Assembly (NCBI GenBank): GCA_020346245.1
Contig: CP070778.1
Coordinates: 1 to 64,000 of the forward strand
Source: Flavobacteriaceae bacterium
GTDB lineage: Bacteria; Bacteroidota; Bacteroidia; Flavobacteriales; Flavobacteriaceae
Reading direction: 5' to 3'
Length of the DNA stretch: 64,000 nt
Both the position numbers and the translations under genes were made by a program. Positions 46,507 to 56,407 of the stretch are shown here, piece after piece. The notes below the pieces were generated by a model. The model was given only the letters and a program-made list of their open reading frames with translations, searched no databases and was not told where the DNA came from. The first letter of the stretch is position 1. Every line of letters begins with the position of its first letter.

Positions 46507-46734
46507 ATGAAAACGAACAAAGAATTACTAATTAAGGGGGTAAAATACCTTGTCTATACGCTGGTACTCATGTTTACAGCACCGGTTGTATTATTTCAGG
46601 CATTCAAAAATACCGAACATTCATTTTATATTCCTGTGCTCATTGTTGGTTTTATTTTAGCGATTGCCGCCATAATTATGGGTTTTTATAGTATTAAGGT
46701 TCTGATGGCAGGCATTTTTACCGGAAACAAATAA
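46507..46734 (+). CDS. small membrane protein, DUF6095-like
   Basis: This protein of about 75 residues has two membrane helices (about 13-33 and 41-66) and the N-terminal KTNKELLIKGVKYLVYTL pattern of a flavobacterial family labelled DUF6095. Function is unknown. The ATG at 46507 is preferred over a GTG 12 bases upstream. It lies just ahead of the translation-factor operon but is separated from it by the strong thrS promoter. Confidence 0.75.
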   Translation: MKTNKELLIKGVKYLVYTLVLMFTAPVVLFQAFKNTEHSFYIPVLIVGFILAIAAIIMGFYSIKVLMAGIFTGNK

Positions 46735-46788
46735 CTTATCAATAAACTATCTGGGTTTCTAAAACTTATAAAAATCATCTAGGGATAT

Positions 46789-46820
46789 TTTGCCTTCATA
46801 TTCCTAAGATGCTATCTTTG
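46789..46820 (+). promoter_or_regulatory. promoter of thrS-infC-rpmI-rplT
   Basis: TTTG at 46789-46792, a 20-base spacer and TATCTTTG at 46813-46820 form a near-perfect Bacteroidota vegetative promoter, 25 bases before the thrS ATG. Confidence 0.75.
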
Positions 46821-46845
46821 CAAACTTAATTCCACATACCGGTAT

Positions 46846-48786
46846 ATGATCAAAATAACACTCCCTGATGGGACAGTCAAAGAGTATAAAAAAGGCATAA
46901 CTCCCATAGATGTGGCCAAAAGCATCAGTGAAGGTTTAGCCAGGAATGTTATTTCTGCAAAATTTAATGATACGGTGGTGGAAACCGTTTCTTCATTGAA
47001 TGAAGATGGTAAACTTGTTCTTTACACCTGGAGCAATACGGAAGGAAAAAAAGCATTTTGGCACTCTTCCTCACATATTATAGCGCAGGCACTGGAAGAG
47101 TTATACCCCGGTATAAAACTTACAATTGGTCCTGCTATTGAAAACGGGTTTTATTACGATGTTGATTTCGGGGAGCATGCAATTTCTGAAAAAGATTTTC
47201 CGGCTATTGAAAAAAAAGCGCTGGAAATTGCCCGTGGAAAACATAACTTTAAAATGCGTTCCGTTTCAAAGAAGGATGCCCTGAAATTTTATAAAGAACA
47301 GCACAATGAATACAAGGTAGAGCTAATAGAAAATCTTGACGATGGTACTATTACCTTTTGTGATCACGATACTTTTACCGATTTATGCAGGGGTGGTCAT
47401 ATCCCAAATACGGGCATTGTTAAGGCCATTAAAATAATGAATGTTGCGGGTGCCTACTGGCGTGGCGATGAAAATAAAACACAGCTCACCCGTGTTTATG
47501 GAATTTCCTTTCCAAAACAAAAGGAACTAACAGAATATCTGGAATTACTTGAAGAAGCCAGGAAAAGAGATCACAGGAAATTAGGTAAAGAACTGGAATT
47601 ATTTACCTTTTCCCAAAAAGTAGGACAAGGTTTGCCATTGTGGCTTCCAAAAGGTGCTGCTTTAAGAGAGCGTCTTGAAAATTTTCTGAAGAACGCTCAA
47701 AAAAAGGCGGGTTACGAAATGGTAATTACACCACATATTGGGCAAAAGGAATTGTATGTTACTTCCGGACATTATGATAAATACGGAGAAGATAGTTTTC
47801 AACCTATTCATACCCCTAAGGAAGATGAGGAGTTTTTATTAAAACCGATGAATTGTCCGCATCATTGCGAAATATTTAATTCCAGACCCCTGAGCTACAG
47901 GGAACTTCCAAAACGGTTTGCCGAGTTTGGTACAGTTTATCGTTATGAACAAAGTGGCGAACTTCATGGACTTACACGTGTAAGAGGTTTTACCCAGGAT
48001 GATGCTCATATATTCTGCACACCAGATCAGTTGCATCAGGAATTTATTAATGTAATTGACCTTTCTCTTTATGTTTTAGGTTCATTGGGCTTTGAAAATT
48101 TTGTCGCTCAGGTTTCCTTAAGAGATCCGGAAAAGCCCGAAAAATATATTGGTTCTATTGAAAACTGGGAAAAAGCGGAAAAGGCAATCCTTAATGCTGC
48201 GGAAGAAAGAAATTTAAATTTCGTCGTTGAAAAAGGCGAAGCAGCCTTTTACGGACCAAAATTAGATTTTATGGTCAAAGATGCCCTTGGCAGAAATTGG
48301 CAACTGGGTACTATTCAGGTTGATTATAACCTCCCGGAACGCTTTGATCTAACCTATAAAGGCAGTGATAATGAGGAACACAGGCCTGTAATGATTCACA
48401 GGGCACCATTTGGCAGTATGGAACGATTTGTTGCCTTACTACTGGAACATACCGGAGGAAATTTTCCATTATGGCTTACACCCGATCAGGCTATTCTACT
48501 GCCGGTAAGTGAGAAACATGAAAAATATGCGGAAAAAGTTTTAAATTCATTGGAAAATCACGAAATTCGCGCGCTCGTTGATGTTAGGAACGAGACTGTA
48601 GGAAAGAAAATACGGGAGGCAGAAATGAATAAAATACCATTTATGCTAATCGTAGGTGAAAATGAAGAGGCACAAAATACTATATCGGTCCGTAAACACG
48701 GAGGTGAAGACCTGGGCACGTTAAGTGTAAAAGAATTTGCAAACTTGGTCGAAAAAGAAATAAGTAGTACATTAAAGTCGTTTTAA
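46846..48786 (+). CDS. thrS: threonyl-tRNA synthetase
   Basis: This 646-residue class II synthetase attaches threonine to tRNA-Thr. Domains: TGS (1-62), the editing domain with its [12 protein letters not shown] zinc-like motif and the later CRGGHIP, the catalytic core with motif 2 ([28 protein letters not shown] pattern) and the zinc-binding Cys in MNCPHH, and a C-terminal anticodon-binding domain. It leads the conserved operon with infC, rpmI and rplT. No leader structure for translational autocontrol is obvious. Confidence 0.97.
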   Translation: MIKITLPDGTVKEYKKGITPIDVAKSISEGLARNVISAKFNDTVVETVSSLNEDGKLVLYTWSNTEGKKAFWHSSSHIIAQALEELYPGIKLTIGPAIENGFYYDVDFGEHAISEKDFPAIEKKALEIARGKHNFKMRSVSKKDALKFYKEQHNEYKVELIENLDDGTITFCDHDTFTDLCRGGHIPNTGIVKAIKIMNVAGAYWRGDENKTQLTRVYGISFPKQKELTEYLELLEEARKRDHRKLGKELELFTFSQKVGQGLPLWLPKGAALRERLENFLKNAQKKAGYEMVITPHIGQKELYVTSGHYDKYGEDSFQPIHTPKEDEEFLLKPMNCPHHCEIFNSRPLSYRELPKRFAEFGTVYRYEQSGELHGLTRVRGFTQDDAHIFCTPDQLHQEFINVIDLSLYVLGSLGFENFVAQVSLRDPEKPEKYIGSIENWEKAEKAILNAAEERNLNFVVEKGEAAFYGPKLDFMVKDALGRNWQLGTIQVDYNLPERFDLTYKGSDNEEHRPVMIHRAPFGSMERFVALLLEHTGGNFPLWLTPDQAILLPVSEKHEKYAEKVLNSLENHEIRALVDVRNETVGKKIREAEMNKIPFMLIVGENEEAQNTISVRKHGGEDLGTLSVKEFANLVEKEISSTLKSF

Positions 48787-48814
48787 TAATAAAGTTTAAT
48801 TAAATATATAAGCC

Positions 48815-49369
48815 ATAGCAATACGAAGAAGATTTAGGCCCCAACCCAGGAGGGAAAACAAGAACCCTCATAATATCAATGAAAAAATTACCGCACCAAG
48901 TATTCGATTGGTTGGTGATAACGTTGAAGTTGGGATATATCCCATTGCTAAGGCAATTGCACTGGCAGAAGAGCAAGGTCTGGATTTGGTGGAAATTTCA
49001 CCAAAGGCGGATCCGCCGGTTTGTAAAATAATAGATTATAAAAAATTCCTTTACGAGCAAAAAAAGCGAGAAAAGGTAATGAAGGCGAAAGCCACCAAAG
49101 TAATCATAAAGGAGATTAGATTTGGCCCCAATACTGATGATCACGATTATGAATTTAAAAAGAAACATGCTGAAAAGTTTCTGAAAGATGGAGCTAAATT
49201 AAAGGCTTACGTTTTTTTTAAAGGAAGGTCTATAGTTTATAAGGACAAAGGTGAAATTCTCTTGTTGAGGCTGGCACAGGAGTTGGAAGAATTTGGCAAG
49301 GTGGAGCAGATGCCGAAGCTTGAAGGAAAGCGAATGACAATGTTCATTGCACCTAAGACGAAAAAGTAA
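48815..49369 (+). CDS. infC: translation initiation factor IF-3, apparent ATA start
   Basis: This protein of about 184 residues prevents 50S joining and proofreads start codons. The conserved N-terminus AIRRRF is encoded immediately after an ATA codon at 48815-48817. An in-frame TAA lies at 48809-48811 and no ATG, GTG or TTG lies between it and the conserved region; the first TTG (48908) would remove 31 conserved residues. An ATA start (like AUU in Escherichia coli infC) fits autoregulation, since IF-3 discriminates against rare starts. The rest is standard: [17 protein letters not shown], then the C-domain to MFIAPKTKK. Confidence 0.93.
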   Translation: MAIRRRFRPQPRRENKNPHNINEKITAPSIRLVGDNVEVGIYPIAKAIALAEEQGLDLVEISPKADPPVCKIIDYKKFLYEQKKREKVMKAKATKVIIKEIRFGPNTDDHDYEFKKKHAEKFLKDGAKLKAYVFFKGRSIVYKDKGEILLLRLAQELEEFGKVEQMPKLEGKRMTMFIAPKTKK

Positions 49370-49407
49370 GAAAGAAAAGAAGCGAGATTAATAAACAAAT
49401 AGGAAAG

Positions 49408-49605
49408 ATGCCTAAGATGAAAACAAAATCCAGTGCCAAAAAGCGTTTTAAGCTTACAGGTTCTGGTAAAATTAAAAGAAAGCACGCTTTTAAGAGTCAC
49501 ATTTTGACAAAGAAATCTAAAAAGCGAAAGCTTAAGCTAACGCATGCGACATTAGTACACGATTCTGATGTAGCAAATATTAAAGGACAATTAGGTTTAA
49601 AATAA
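49408..49605 (+). CDS. rpmI: 50S ribosomal protein L35
   Basis: This 65-residue basic protein has the L35 pattern [20 protein letters not shown], then K/R-rich repeats. It is 38 bases after infC in the standard infC-rpmI-rplT order. Confidence 0.97.
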   Translation: MPKMKTKSSAKKRFKLTGSGKIKRKHAFKSHILTKKSKKRKLKLTHATLVHDSDVANIKGQLGLK

Positions 49606-49706
49606 ACTGTCCTTTGGGTAATTAGTATTAACCATGGAGTTGGGCCAATAAAAGTGTTTCTGGAATTATTCTTTAAACCGCCTGCTACAAAAACAAATGT
49701 AAAAAA

Positions 49707-50051
49707 ATGCCAAGATCAGTAAATTCAGTAGCTTCCAGAGCCAGAAGAAAAAAGGTGATGAAGCAAGCCAAAGGTTACTTCGGAAGACGTAAAAACGTCT
49801 GGACAGTAGCTAAAAATGCGGTTGAAAAAGCAATGGTATATGCTTATAGGGACCGTAGAAATAAGAAAAGAAATTTTCGTGCACTATGGATCACTCGTAT
49901 TAATGCGGGTGCAAGGCAGCATGGTTTGTCTTATTCGCAATTTATGGGTAAAGTTAAAGCCAATAATATAGAACTAAACAGAAAAGTTCTTGCGGATTTA
50001 GCAATGAACCACCCGGATGCCTTTAAAGCCGTTGTGGATAAGATAAAATAG
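49707..50051 (+). CDS. rplT: 50S ribosomal protein L20
   Basis: This 114-residue protein has the family pattern [25 protein letters not shown] and [11 protein letters not shown]. It is the last gene of the thrS operon and ends at a strong terminator. L20 represses its own operon in other bacteria; the 101-base space before it could hold such a site, but I cannot demonstrate one. Confidence 0.97.
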   Translation: MPRSVNSVASRARRKKVMKQAKGYFGRRKNVWTVAKNAVEKAMVYAYRDRRNKKRNFRALWITRINAGARQHGLSYSQFMGKVKANNIELNRKVLADLAMNHPDAFKAVVDKIK

Positions 50052-50070
50052 AATAAAACTCTCGCTTTAA

Positions 50071-50102
50071 AGCCCTGATGATAGTCATCAGGGCTTTTTT
50101 TA
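50071..50102 (+). terminator. intrinsic terminator after rplT
   Basis: A perfect 11-pair stem (50071-50081 with 50085-50095, AGCCCTGATGA) with a three-base loop is followed by TTTTTT. Confidence 0.93.
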
Positions 50103-50118
50103 TCTTCCTTTAACAGGA

Positions 50119-50541
50119 TTAACTCCCAAAACAGCTGAGGATTAAGCTGCGGCCCGAAGCGCTATTTCTATGCTCGCATAAATAGATTCCCTGCCAGATA
50201 CCCAGATTTAAACGTCCACCACTAATCGGAATTTGAATTGAAGACCCCATCAGCGACGCTTTAATATGTGCAGGCATATCGTCCGAACCTTCAAAAGTAT
50301 GTATATAATACGGGGCATCTTCCGGTACCATGATATTCATATGTGCCTCAAAATCTGAACGAACCGTGGAGTCCGCATTTTCATTAATAGTTAAACTTGC
50401 CGATGTATGTTTTATGAACACATTCAGGAACCCCATCTTAATTCCCTTTATTTCCGGAAAATTATCTATAATAGTCTTGGTAATTAAATGAAAACCTCGT
50501 TTATAAGGTTTTAATCGTATTTCTTTTTGGTAGAATTTCAT
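50119..50541 (-). CDS. YjbQ/UPF0047 family protein
   Basis: This 140-residue UPF0047 protein has the conserved HTSASLTINENAD, HMNIMVPED and the C-terminal GTWQGIYLCEHR-like segment (LGIWQGIYLCEHR). The conserved His residues probably bind metal. The family has weak thiamine-phosphate-synthase activity in Escherichia coli complementation, but its true role is unknown. It is convergent with the rplT operon and divergent from the HAD gene. Confidence 0.9.
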   Translation of the reverse strand: MKFYQKEIRLKPYKRGFHLITKTIIDNFPEIKGIKMGFLNVFIKHTSASLTINENADSTVRSDFEAHMNIMVPEDAPYYIHTFEGSDDMPAHIKASLMGSSIQIPISGGRLNLGIWQGIYLCEHRNSASGRSLILSCFGS

Positions 50542-50577
50542 TGCCGTTTATATTGTGTAAAACTTTGTGAAAGTTAC

Positions 50578-50606
50578 TTGTAATTTACACATAAAAAATA
50601 CCTTTG
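50578..50606 (+). promoter_or_regulatory. promoter of the HAD hydrolase gene
   Basis: TTG at 50578-50580, an 18-base spacer and TACCTTTG at 50599-50606. A TTG codon at 50604 lies inside the -7 element and cannot be the start, which fixes translation at the ATG at 50625. Confidence 0.6.
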
Positions 50607-50624
50607 CCCAGAACAACAAGAAAT

Positions 50625-51428
50625 ATGGATTTATCTGCAATAAAAATGGTCGTAACGGATATGGATGGAACACTTTTAAATTCCAGTCATGAAGTAAGTC
50701 CTCTTTTTTTTGAATTATACAGGGAATTAAAAAAAAGGGGAATCCTTTTTGTAGCAGCCAGTGGCCGCCAATATAACAGTATTGCCGATAAACTGAGTCA
50801 AATAGAAAATGAGATAATAATTATCGCGGAGAATGGCGGACTTGCCATAGAGAATGATCAGGAATTAATTTCAACCCCTTTAGATTCAAATTCGAAGAAT
50901 ATTATCCTGAGTATTTTGGAAAATATTGATGGTGCCCATCCTGTATTATGCGGAAAACACAATGCTTATATTCTTGGTGAATCTCCAAGATTTATAAATA
51001 CATTAAAAGAGTACTACACCAAATATTCAGTTATAGAAGATTTGCAAGGGTTTGAGAATGAAGTTATGAAAATTGCGGTATATCACTATGAAGGTTCAGA
51101 AAAACACATATACCCATTGGTGAAGCACCTGGAAGGTAAACTCAAGGTAAAAGTATCTGGTGAAAACTGGGTAGATTTATCCCATATAAATGCACATAAA
51201 GGTTATGCATTGCAGAAAATACAGGAGCAACATAGCATTGGTCCCGAAGAAACTCTGGTTTTTGGTGACTACAACAATGACCTGGAAATGCTTGCGCTGG
51301 CAAAATATAGTTTTGCTATGGCTAATGCACACCCAAATGTCCTAAGATCTGCTAATTATACCACCTTGAGCAATGATGATTTTGGAGTAGAGCATATCCT
51401 GAAAAAACTAATAAAGGATAAAAACTAG
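50625..51428 (+). CDS. Cof-type HAD superfamily phosphatase
   Basis: This 267-residue IIB-subclass HAD phosphatase has motif I DMDGTLL, motif II in FVAASGR, the cap domain (about 80-185) and motif III/IV with the Lys in HINAHKGYAL and FGDYNNDLEML. Members dephosphorylate sugar phosphates, FMN or PLP; the substrate is not predictable. The ATG at 50625 is set by the promoter. The 3' end overlaps the convergent gene by four bases. Confidence 0.9.
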   Translation: MDLSAIKMVVTDMDGTLLNSSHEVSPLFFELYRELKKRGILFVAASGRQYNSIADKLSQIENEIIIIAENGGLAIENDQELISTPLDSNSKNIILSILENIDGAHPVLCGKHNAYILGESPRFINTLKEYYTKYSVIEDLQGFENEVMKIAVYHYEGSEKHIYPLVKHLEGKLKVKVSGENWVDLSHINAHKGYALQKIQEQHSIGPEETLVFGDYNNDLEMLALAKYSFAMANAHPNVLRSANYTTLSNDDFGVEHILKKLIKDKN

Positions 51429-52744
51429 GTCTTTTGTTTCTTCTTGCGAGCTGCCGGAAATAATACGTTGTTTAAAATTAGTCGGTAGCCGGGAGAATTT
51501 GGATGAAGTTCCAACTCAGTTTTTGGATCACCTACCCTATGCTGGTAGTCCTCCGGATCGTGTCCACCATAGAAAGTAAAAAATCCTTTCCCTTTAATAC
51601 CATGTATATAACGAGCTTCTCCGTTTATTTTATTTTCACCTAAAACCAGTACGGTAGGTTTTACTTCATTTCGTTCAAAAGCAGTTGTCTGTCCCATAAA
51701 TCCCTTTACCAACGAAGTGTGATTCTGGCAGAGCATGGTTGGAACAGGGTCCCACTTAGCTGAAAAGTCCATTAAACTAAAATAATCTGTCTCTCTTGCA
51801 ACATTACTCCGCTTACTTGTCATATCAATGGAGGAAAATTCATAACGCAATGGATTTCGCTCTAATGTAAAATTTGTAAAGGCAAAGGTTTTTTTGAAGT
51901 CCAGCCTTCTTTGATAATTGGCATCCGAAGGGTCCCCATCAAACATTGGTTCACAAATATCAACGCCATCGGCCGCGAGAGAAATATCGAAACTATCTGT
52001 TGCAGAGCACATTGCAAACATGAATCCTCCGCCTATTACATAGTTCCTTATTTTAAGCGCAACGGCTCTTTTTTCCTCTGAAACCTTGCTGTATCCAAGC
52101 TTTGCCGCTAAGGCCTCTGCTTCCTGTTTGCCTTCAATATACCAGGGGGCAGCTCTGTAAGCCCCATAAAATTTACCATATTGTCCCGTAAAATCTTCAT
52201 GGTGTAAGTGAAGCCAGTCATATAAAACAAGTTTATTATCAAGTACTTCTTCGTCGTAAATGGTGATATAAGGAATTTCTGCATAAGTCAATGCCATGGT
52301 TACCGCATCATCCCAAGGCTGATTGTTCTTGGGCGAGTAAACGGCTATTTTTGGTGCTTTCTCCAGAATTACTGCTTCCTGATTTTTAGACGGACTACTT
52401 ATACCATCCAAAATAGATTGGGTTTGTCCGTCCGACAAAATTTCAAAGCTTACCCCTCTAATCTGGCACTCTTTCCGGATAGATTCGCCATCAGGTAATA
52501 AAAATGAACCACCTCTGTAGTTTAACAGCCATTGAACTTTTTGTTGTTTGGTTAATACCCAATACGTAATACCATAAGCTTTCAAATGGTTTTCCTGACT
52601 CTCCGCATCCATGGGAATTAGAATTGTAGAAGCTCTGGCTTGAAAAGAAGCTAAAAAAAGAGATAGAAAAAGTATCAGAAAGGTTGCAATCTTAGGCTTT
52701 CTGAAAAGTGATAAGCAGGAATTAAAAAGGTACATCATTGTCAT
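51425..52744 (-). CDS. exported protein, often labelled asparagine synthetase B
   Basis: This protein of about 439 residues has a signal peptide (hydrophobic 18-33, cleavage after ARA). I see none of the domains of asparagine synthetase: no N-terminal Cys nucleophile and no ATP pyrophosphatase loop. Instead GGGFMFAMCSATDSFD (Cys246) looks like a nucleophile elbow of a class I glutamine-amidotransferase-like or ThuA-like fold. The late FFTFYGGHDPEDY would supply a His. It overlaps dnaB by 23 bases, with three possible ATG starts (52744, 52738, 52735). Function is unknown. Confidence 0.75.
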   Translation of the reverse strand: MTMMYLFNSCLSLFRKPKIATFLILFLSLFLASFQARASTILIPMDAESQENHLKAYGITYWVLTKQQKVQWLLNYRGGSFLLPDGESIRKECQIRGVSFEILSDGQTQSILDGISSPSKNQEAVILEKAPKIAVYSPKNNQPWDDAVTMALTYAEIPYITIYDEEVLDNKLVLYDWLHLHHEDFTGQYGKFYGAYRAAPWYIEGKQEAEALAAKLGYSKVSEEKRAVALKIRNYVIGGGFMFAMCSATDSFDISLAADGVDICEPMFDGDPSDANYQRRLDFKKTFAFTNFTLERNPLRYEFSSIDMTSKRSNVARETDYFSLMDFSAKWDPVPTMLCQNHTSLVKGFMGQTTAFERNEVKPTVLVLGENKINGEARYIHGIKGKGFFTFYGGHDPEDYQHRVGDPKTELELHPNSPGYRLILNNVLFPAARKKKQKT

Positions 52745-54275
52745 CCGGGTCTAAATCAGAATCATCATTCATAGTACTTCCAAAAGCTTCTTCCGCATCA
52801 GGAAGGTTTTTCGGTATGAACGGATTATCCCCATCTATATTCATCTTCGACTGAAACTCAAATGGCGAATCAAAGTCATCCAAGTTATCAAATTTACCCA
52901 GTTGTGCAATGAACTTTAACCTAATATTATCTAATCCACCATTCCGGTGCTTAGCTACAATAAACTCTGCCTGGCCCTGAGTTGGTGTTCGCTCTTCATC
53001 ATCCCATTCATCAATTTTATAGTATTCCGGGCGATATATAAAGGAAACGATATCGGCATCCTGCTCAATAGCACCAGATTCCCGAAGATCGGATAAAATA
53101 GGTCTTTTACTACCACCTCTGGTTTCAACGGCCCTTGACAACTGAGATAAAGCGATAACCGGAACATTTAATTCTTTTGCCAGTGCCTTTAAGTTTCTCG
53201 AAATCGTTGAAATCTCCTGTTCCCTATTTCCTCCCTTTTGACTCCCACCCGCAGTCATTAATTGCAGATAATCCAGCACAATTAACTTAATTTTATGTTG
53301 TGATGCTAATCGCCTTGCTTTCGCCCTGAGATCAAAAATGGAAAGGGATGGGGTATCATCAATGAATAAAGGTGCTTTTTCCAGCGCCTTAACTTTTACG
53401 TTCAATTGTTCCCATTCATGTTTTTCGAGTCTTCCCGTTCTAAGTTTCTCAGAAGGCAAACCTGTTTCAGAAGATATAAGCCTGGTAATTAATTGTACAG
53501 AAGACATCTCCAAAGAGAAAAAAGCCACAGGGATATTGGAATTGACAGCCATATTCCTTGCCATGGATAATGTGAGCGCGGTTTTACCCATACCCGGCCT
53601 TGCCGCAATAATTACCAAATCACTTGGTTGCCATCCGGATGTGAGCCGGTCTACTTTATCAAAACCAGAAGGAATACCACTTAATCCATCCTTATTTGAT
53701 ATTTCCTCAATTTTCTTTTTGGCCTGAATCACCAGGTTTTGAGCTGTTTCAGCAGAACGCTTTAAATTTCCCTGGGTAACTTCATATAATTTAGCCTCTG
53801 CATTATCCAGAAGGTCAAATACATCCGTAGCATCAGTATAAGCATCCTCAATAATTTCACTCGAAATTTTAATCAGACTACGTTGAATATATTTTTGAAG
53901 AATAATCCTGGCATGGAACTCAATATGCGCAGAAGAAGCTACTTTTTGAGTTAATTTTATTAAATAAAAATCTCCGCCAACGGACTCAAGTCGCTCATCC
54001 TTGCGTAGTTGGCTTGAAACGGTTAATAAATCGACCGGTTCTGAACTTTCGAACAATTTAAAGATAGCTTCATAGATATATCGATGCGCATCTTTATAAA
54101 ATGCATCCGGATGTAAAATATCGATAACTTCATCCACACCCTTCTTATCAATCATCATTGCACCAAGCACAACTTCCTCTAAATCAACAGCTTGAGGTGG
54201 TATTTTACCTTTCTCAAGATTGATGATTGCTGACTTGCCTATTTTATGACCAGTAATTGGGTGGGGTTTTTCCAT
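52722..54275 (-). CDS. dnaB: replicative DNA helicase DnaB
   Basis: This 517-residue hexameric helicase has the N-terminal DnaB domain (PPQAVDLEEVVLGAMMID), a linker helix and the RecA-like motor with Walker A ARPGMGKTAL, Walker B IKLIVLDYLQLM and the late Arg-finger region SDLRESGAIEQDADIV. No intein interrupts it. The C-terminal tail is acidic and ends DDNDVPF, the expected type for a partner-binding tail. The ATG at 54275 is preferred over an upstream TTG. The downstream exported-protein gene overlaps its last 23 bases. Confidence 0.96.
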   Translation of the reverse strand: MEKPHPITGHKIGKSAIINLEKGKIPPQAVDLEEVVLGAMMIDKKGVDEVIDILHPDAFYKDAHRYIYEAIFKLFESSEPVDLLTVSSQLRKDERLESVGGDFYLIKLTQKVASSAHIEFHARIILQKYIQRSLIKISSEIIEDAYTDATDVFDLLDNAEAKLYEVTQGNLKRSAETAQNLVIQAKKKIEEISNKDGLSGIPSGFDKVDRLTSGWQPSDLVIIAARPGMGKTALTLSMARNMAVNSNIPVAFFSLEMSSVQLITRLISSETGLPSEKLRTGRLEKHEWEQLNVKVKALEKAPLFIDDTPSLSIFDLRAKARRLASQHKIKLIVLDYLQLMTAGGSQKGGNREQEISTISRNLKALAKELNVPVIALSQLSRAVETRGGSKRPILSDLRESGAIEQDADIVSFIYRPEYYKIDEWDDEERTPTQGQAEFIVAKHRNGGLDNIRLKFIAQLGKFDNLDDFDSPFEFQSKMNIDGDNPFIPKNLPDAEEAFGSTMNDDSDLDPDDNDVPF

Positions 54276-54387
54276 GTGTGTAAAAATATACAATTAACCT
54301 TTAGTTAACTTTAAATTAAGCTTTAACGATATCAACTGATAATTAACAATTTGGGTGTTCATAAGTTACGAATTTGTGTTGATAACC

Positions 54388-54416
54388 AAAAAAATCCGAA
54401 GAATGAATTCTCCGGA
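54388..54416 (-). terminator. intrinsic terminator after accA
   Basis: On the minus strand, a nine-pair stem (54408-54416 with 54395-54403, one G-U) with a TTCA loop runs into seven T (54388-54394). It lies 28 bases after the accA stop and separates accA from dnaB. Confidence 0.85.
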
Positions 54417-54443
54417 CTTCCTTCATCCTCATAAAAAAGTGGA

Positions 54444-55397
54444 CTAGCCGTTAAACACGCCCATATTTGCATATTTATCCATACGGGCTTTAACTAATTC
54501 TTTTGGTGATAACTTTTTGAGGTCCTCATAATGCTTAGAAATTTTGTTTTTGACGATTTCAAAAGTTTTGTCTCTATTACTATGTGCACCTCCGGAAGGT
54601 TCCCGAACAATCTCATCAATTAGTTTTAACTTTTTCATGTCCGTCGCAGTAAGTTTCAGTGCCTCCGCAGCAATTTCCTTATACTCCCAACTTCTCCATA
54701 AGATTGAAGAGCAGGATTCCGGAGAGATAACAGAATACCAGGTATTTTCAAGCATCAATACCTTGTCTCCTACCCCTATTCCCAAAGCTCCACCGGAAGC
54801 CCCTTCACCTATTATCATTACAATAATCGGTACTTCAAGACGGGTCATCTCAAGAATATTCCTGGCTATAGCCTCCCCTTGTCCCCGCTGTTCTGCTTCA
54901 ATGCCGGGATAGGCACCGGGTGTATCAATTAAACAAACAACCGGGATGCCGAACTTTTCAGCAGATTTCATAAGTCTGAGTGCTTTCCTGTATCCTTCGG
55001 GATTAGCCATCCCAAAATTCCTGTATTGTCTGGTTTTAGTATTATAGCCCTTCTGCTGACCAATAAACATATAACTTTGGTCTCCAATTTTGCCCAACCC
55101 GCCTATCATGGCTTTGTCGTCTTTTACATTCCTGTCACCGTGCAGCTCTAAAAAGGTATCTCCGCAAATGGCGTTAATATAATCTAACGTATATGGTCTG
55201 TTGGGATGCCTTGAAAGTTGCACCCGCTGCCAGGCAGTAAGGTTTTTATAGATATCTTTTCGTGTATCTTCTAATTTTTTTTCAATTTGCCTGCAGGTCT
55301 CCGTTACATCAACTTCGCTCTCCTCCCCAATAATCTGGCATTTTTCCAATTGTTCCACCAATTCCTTAATAGGAAGTTCAAATTCCAAATATTCCAT
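54444..55397 (-). CDS. accA: acetyl-CoA carboxylase carboxyltransferase subunit alpha
   Basis: This 317-residue subunit transfers CO2 from biotin to acetyl-CoA, the first step of fatty-acid synthesis. Family landmarks are [48 protein letters not shown] and the oxyanion-hole [12 protein letters not shown]. Length matches AccA. A TATATTTG -7 element lies at 55449-55456 on its strand. It is monocistronic. Confidence 0.97.
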   Translation of the reverse strand: MEYLEFELPIKELVEQLEKCQIIGEESEVDVTETCRQIEKKLEDTRKDIYKNLTAWQRVQLSRHPNRPYTLDYINAICGDTFLELHGDRNVKDDKAMIGGLGKIGDQSYMFIGQQKGYNTKTRQYRNFGMANPEGYRKALRLMKSAEKFGIPVVCLIDTPGAYPGIEAEQRGQGEAIARNILEMTRLEVPIIVMIIGEGASGGALGIGVGDKVLMLENTWYSVISPESCSSILWRSWEYKEIAAEALKLTATDMKKLKLIDEIVREPSGGAHSNRDKTFEIVKNKISKHYEDLKKLSPKELVKARMDKYANMGVFNG

Positions 55398-55448
55398 TAA
55401 AAAAGGTTTTTGCCACCTTCAGGGATGGCATTAGTTAGATTGTCTGAA

Positions 55449-55456
55449 CAAATATA
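55449..55456 (-). promoter_or_regulatory. -7 element of accA
   Basis: TATATTTG on the minus strand matches TAnnTTTG, about 52 bases before the accA ATG. A -33 TTG is not evident. Confidence 0.45.
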
Positions 55457-55516
55457 AAATTTTATACTGTCTTACACATTAAATTAATAAACACTTGAGG
55501 AAAACTTGCTTCTTAT

Positions 55517-56407
55517 TTAACCCTCATTATTAGCTTTTCTTCTGGTCTTCAGAATACCATTTGCAATAATTGTGGTCACTATAATAAGGGCTCCAATATA
55601 AAAAAACAGACTCATCTTTTCGCTTTGTCCAAAGATTAAAAGCGCCAAAAGAATGCCATAAACAGGTTCCAAATTTATCGTTAGCATAACAGTATATGGA
55701 CTAATAAACCTCATAACCTTTATTGCTGCTATAAAAGCATAGGCCGTACAAACAGTGGCCAGGAGAAAAATAAAAAACCAGTCGTTTAAGGGAAGTGCAA
55801 AAAATGCGCCATTAAAGGATCCGTCCATTGCCAAATAAAATGTAATAAATAACGCTCCGCTCATTAGTTCGTAAAAAGCAATTGCAGATGGTTTGTGAGT
55901 TTTAATTAATTGCCCATTAATAAGAGTAAATACGGATCCCAGAAATGCTGAAATAAGTGCCAGATATATCCCCTGGCTATAAGAAGTATTAACATTAAAG
56001 ATTAGGTATAGGCCAAAAACAACCATCAGACCAAATACAACTTCATACCAAATCATTTTTCTCCCATACCATATTGGCTCAAGAAATGCTGTGAATAATG
56101 CACCCGTAGACATTGTCACCAATGCAATAGAAACATTGGACACTTTTATGGCCTTAAAAAATGTTACCCAGTGCAAAGCAATTATAAGACCTGCCAACAA
56201 CATAATCATTGTGGTTTTAATACTGAACCTAATGGAATGACCTTTGATTAAAATAAAAACAGCAACCAGGGAAGAGGCGATTAACATTCGATACCAAACC
56301 AGGGGAATGGCATCAATTGTAATTAATTTTCCAAGCACTGCCGTAAAACCCCAAATTAAAACGATCAGGTGAAGGTGCAGGTAGTTTTTTAGCTTATCGT
56401 TTGGCAT
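55517..56407 (-). CDS. EamA/DMT-family transporter
   Basis: This 296-residue protein has ten membrane helices in two EamA repeats (about 8-140 and 150-288). It is a probable metabolite exporter of the drug/metabolite transporter superfamily; the substrate is unknown. It overlaps the LptG gene by 14 bases and is the third gene of the tgt-lptG-EamA operon. The short tail RRKANNEG is basic and cytoplasmic. Confidence 0.9.
   Translation of the reverse strand: MPNDKLKNYLHLHLIVLIWGFTAVLGKLITIDAIPLVWYRMLIASSLVAVFILIKGHSIRFSIKTTMIMLLAGLIIALHWVTFFKAIKVSNVSIALVTMSTGALFTAFLEPIWYGRKMIWYEVVFGLMVVFGLYLIFNVNTSYSQGIYLALISAFLGSVFTLINGQLIKTHKPSAIAFYELMSGALFITFYLAMDGSFNGAFFALPLNDWFFIFLLATVCTAYAFIAAIKVMRFISPYTVMLTINLEPVYGILLALLIFGQSEKMSLFFYIGALIIVTTIIANGILKTRRKANNEG

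Noticed and set aside
48908-49369. Shorter IF-3 frame starting at TTG 48908
   Set aside because: It would omit the conserved N-terminal AIRRRF and following 25 residues that are encoded in frame without a stop from 48815.
52722-54275. Intein in DnaB
   Set aside because: The protein has normal length and an uninterrupted Walker A to Walker B spacing.
54276-54387. Replication origin or DnaA-box cluster upstream of dnaB
   Set aside because: AT-rich, but I see no repeated TTATCCACA-like boxes.
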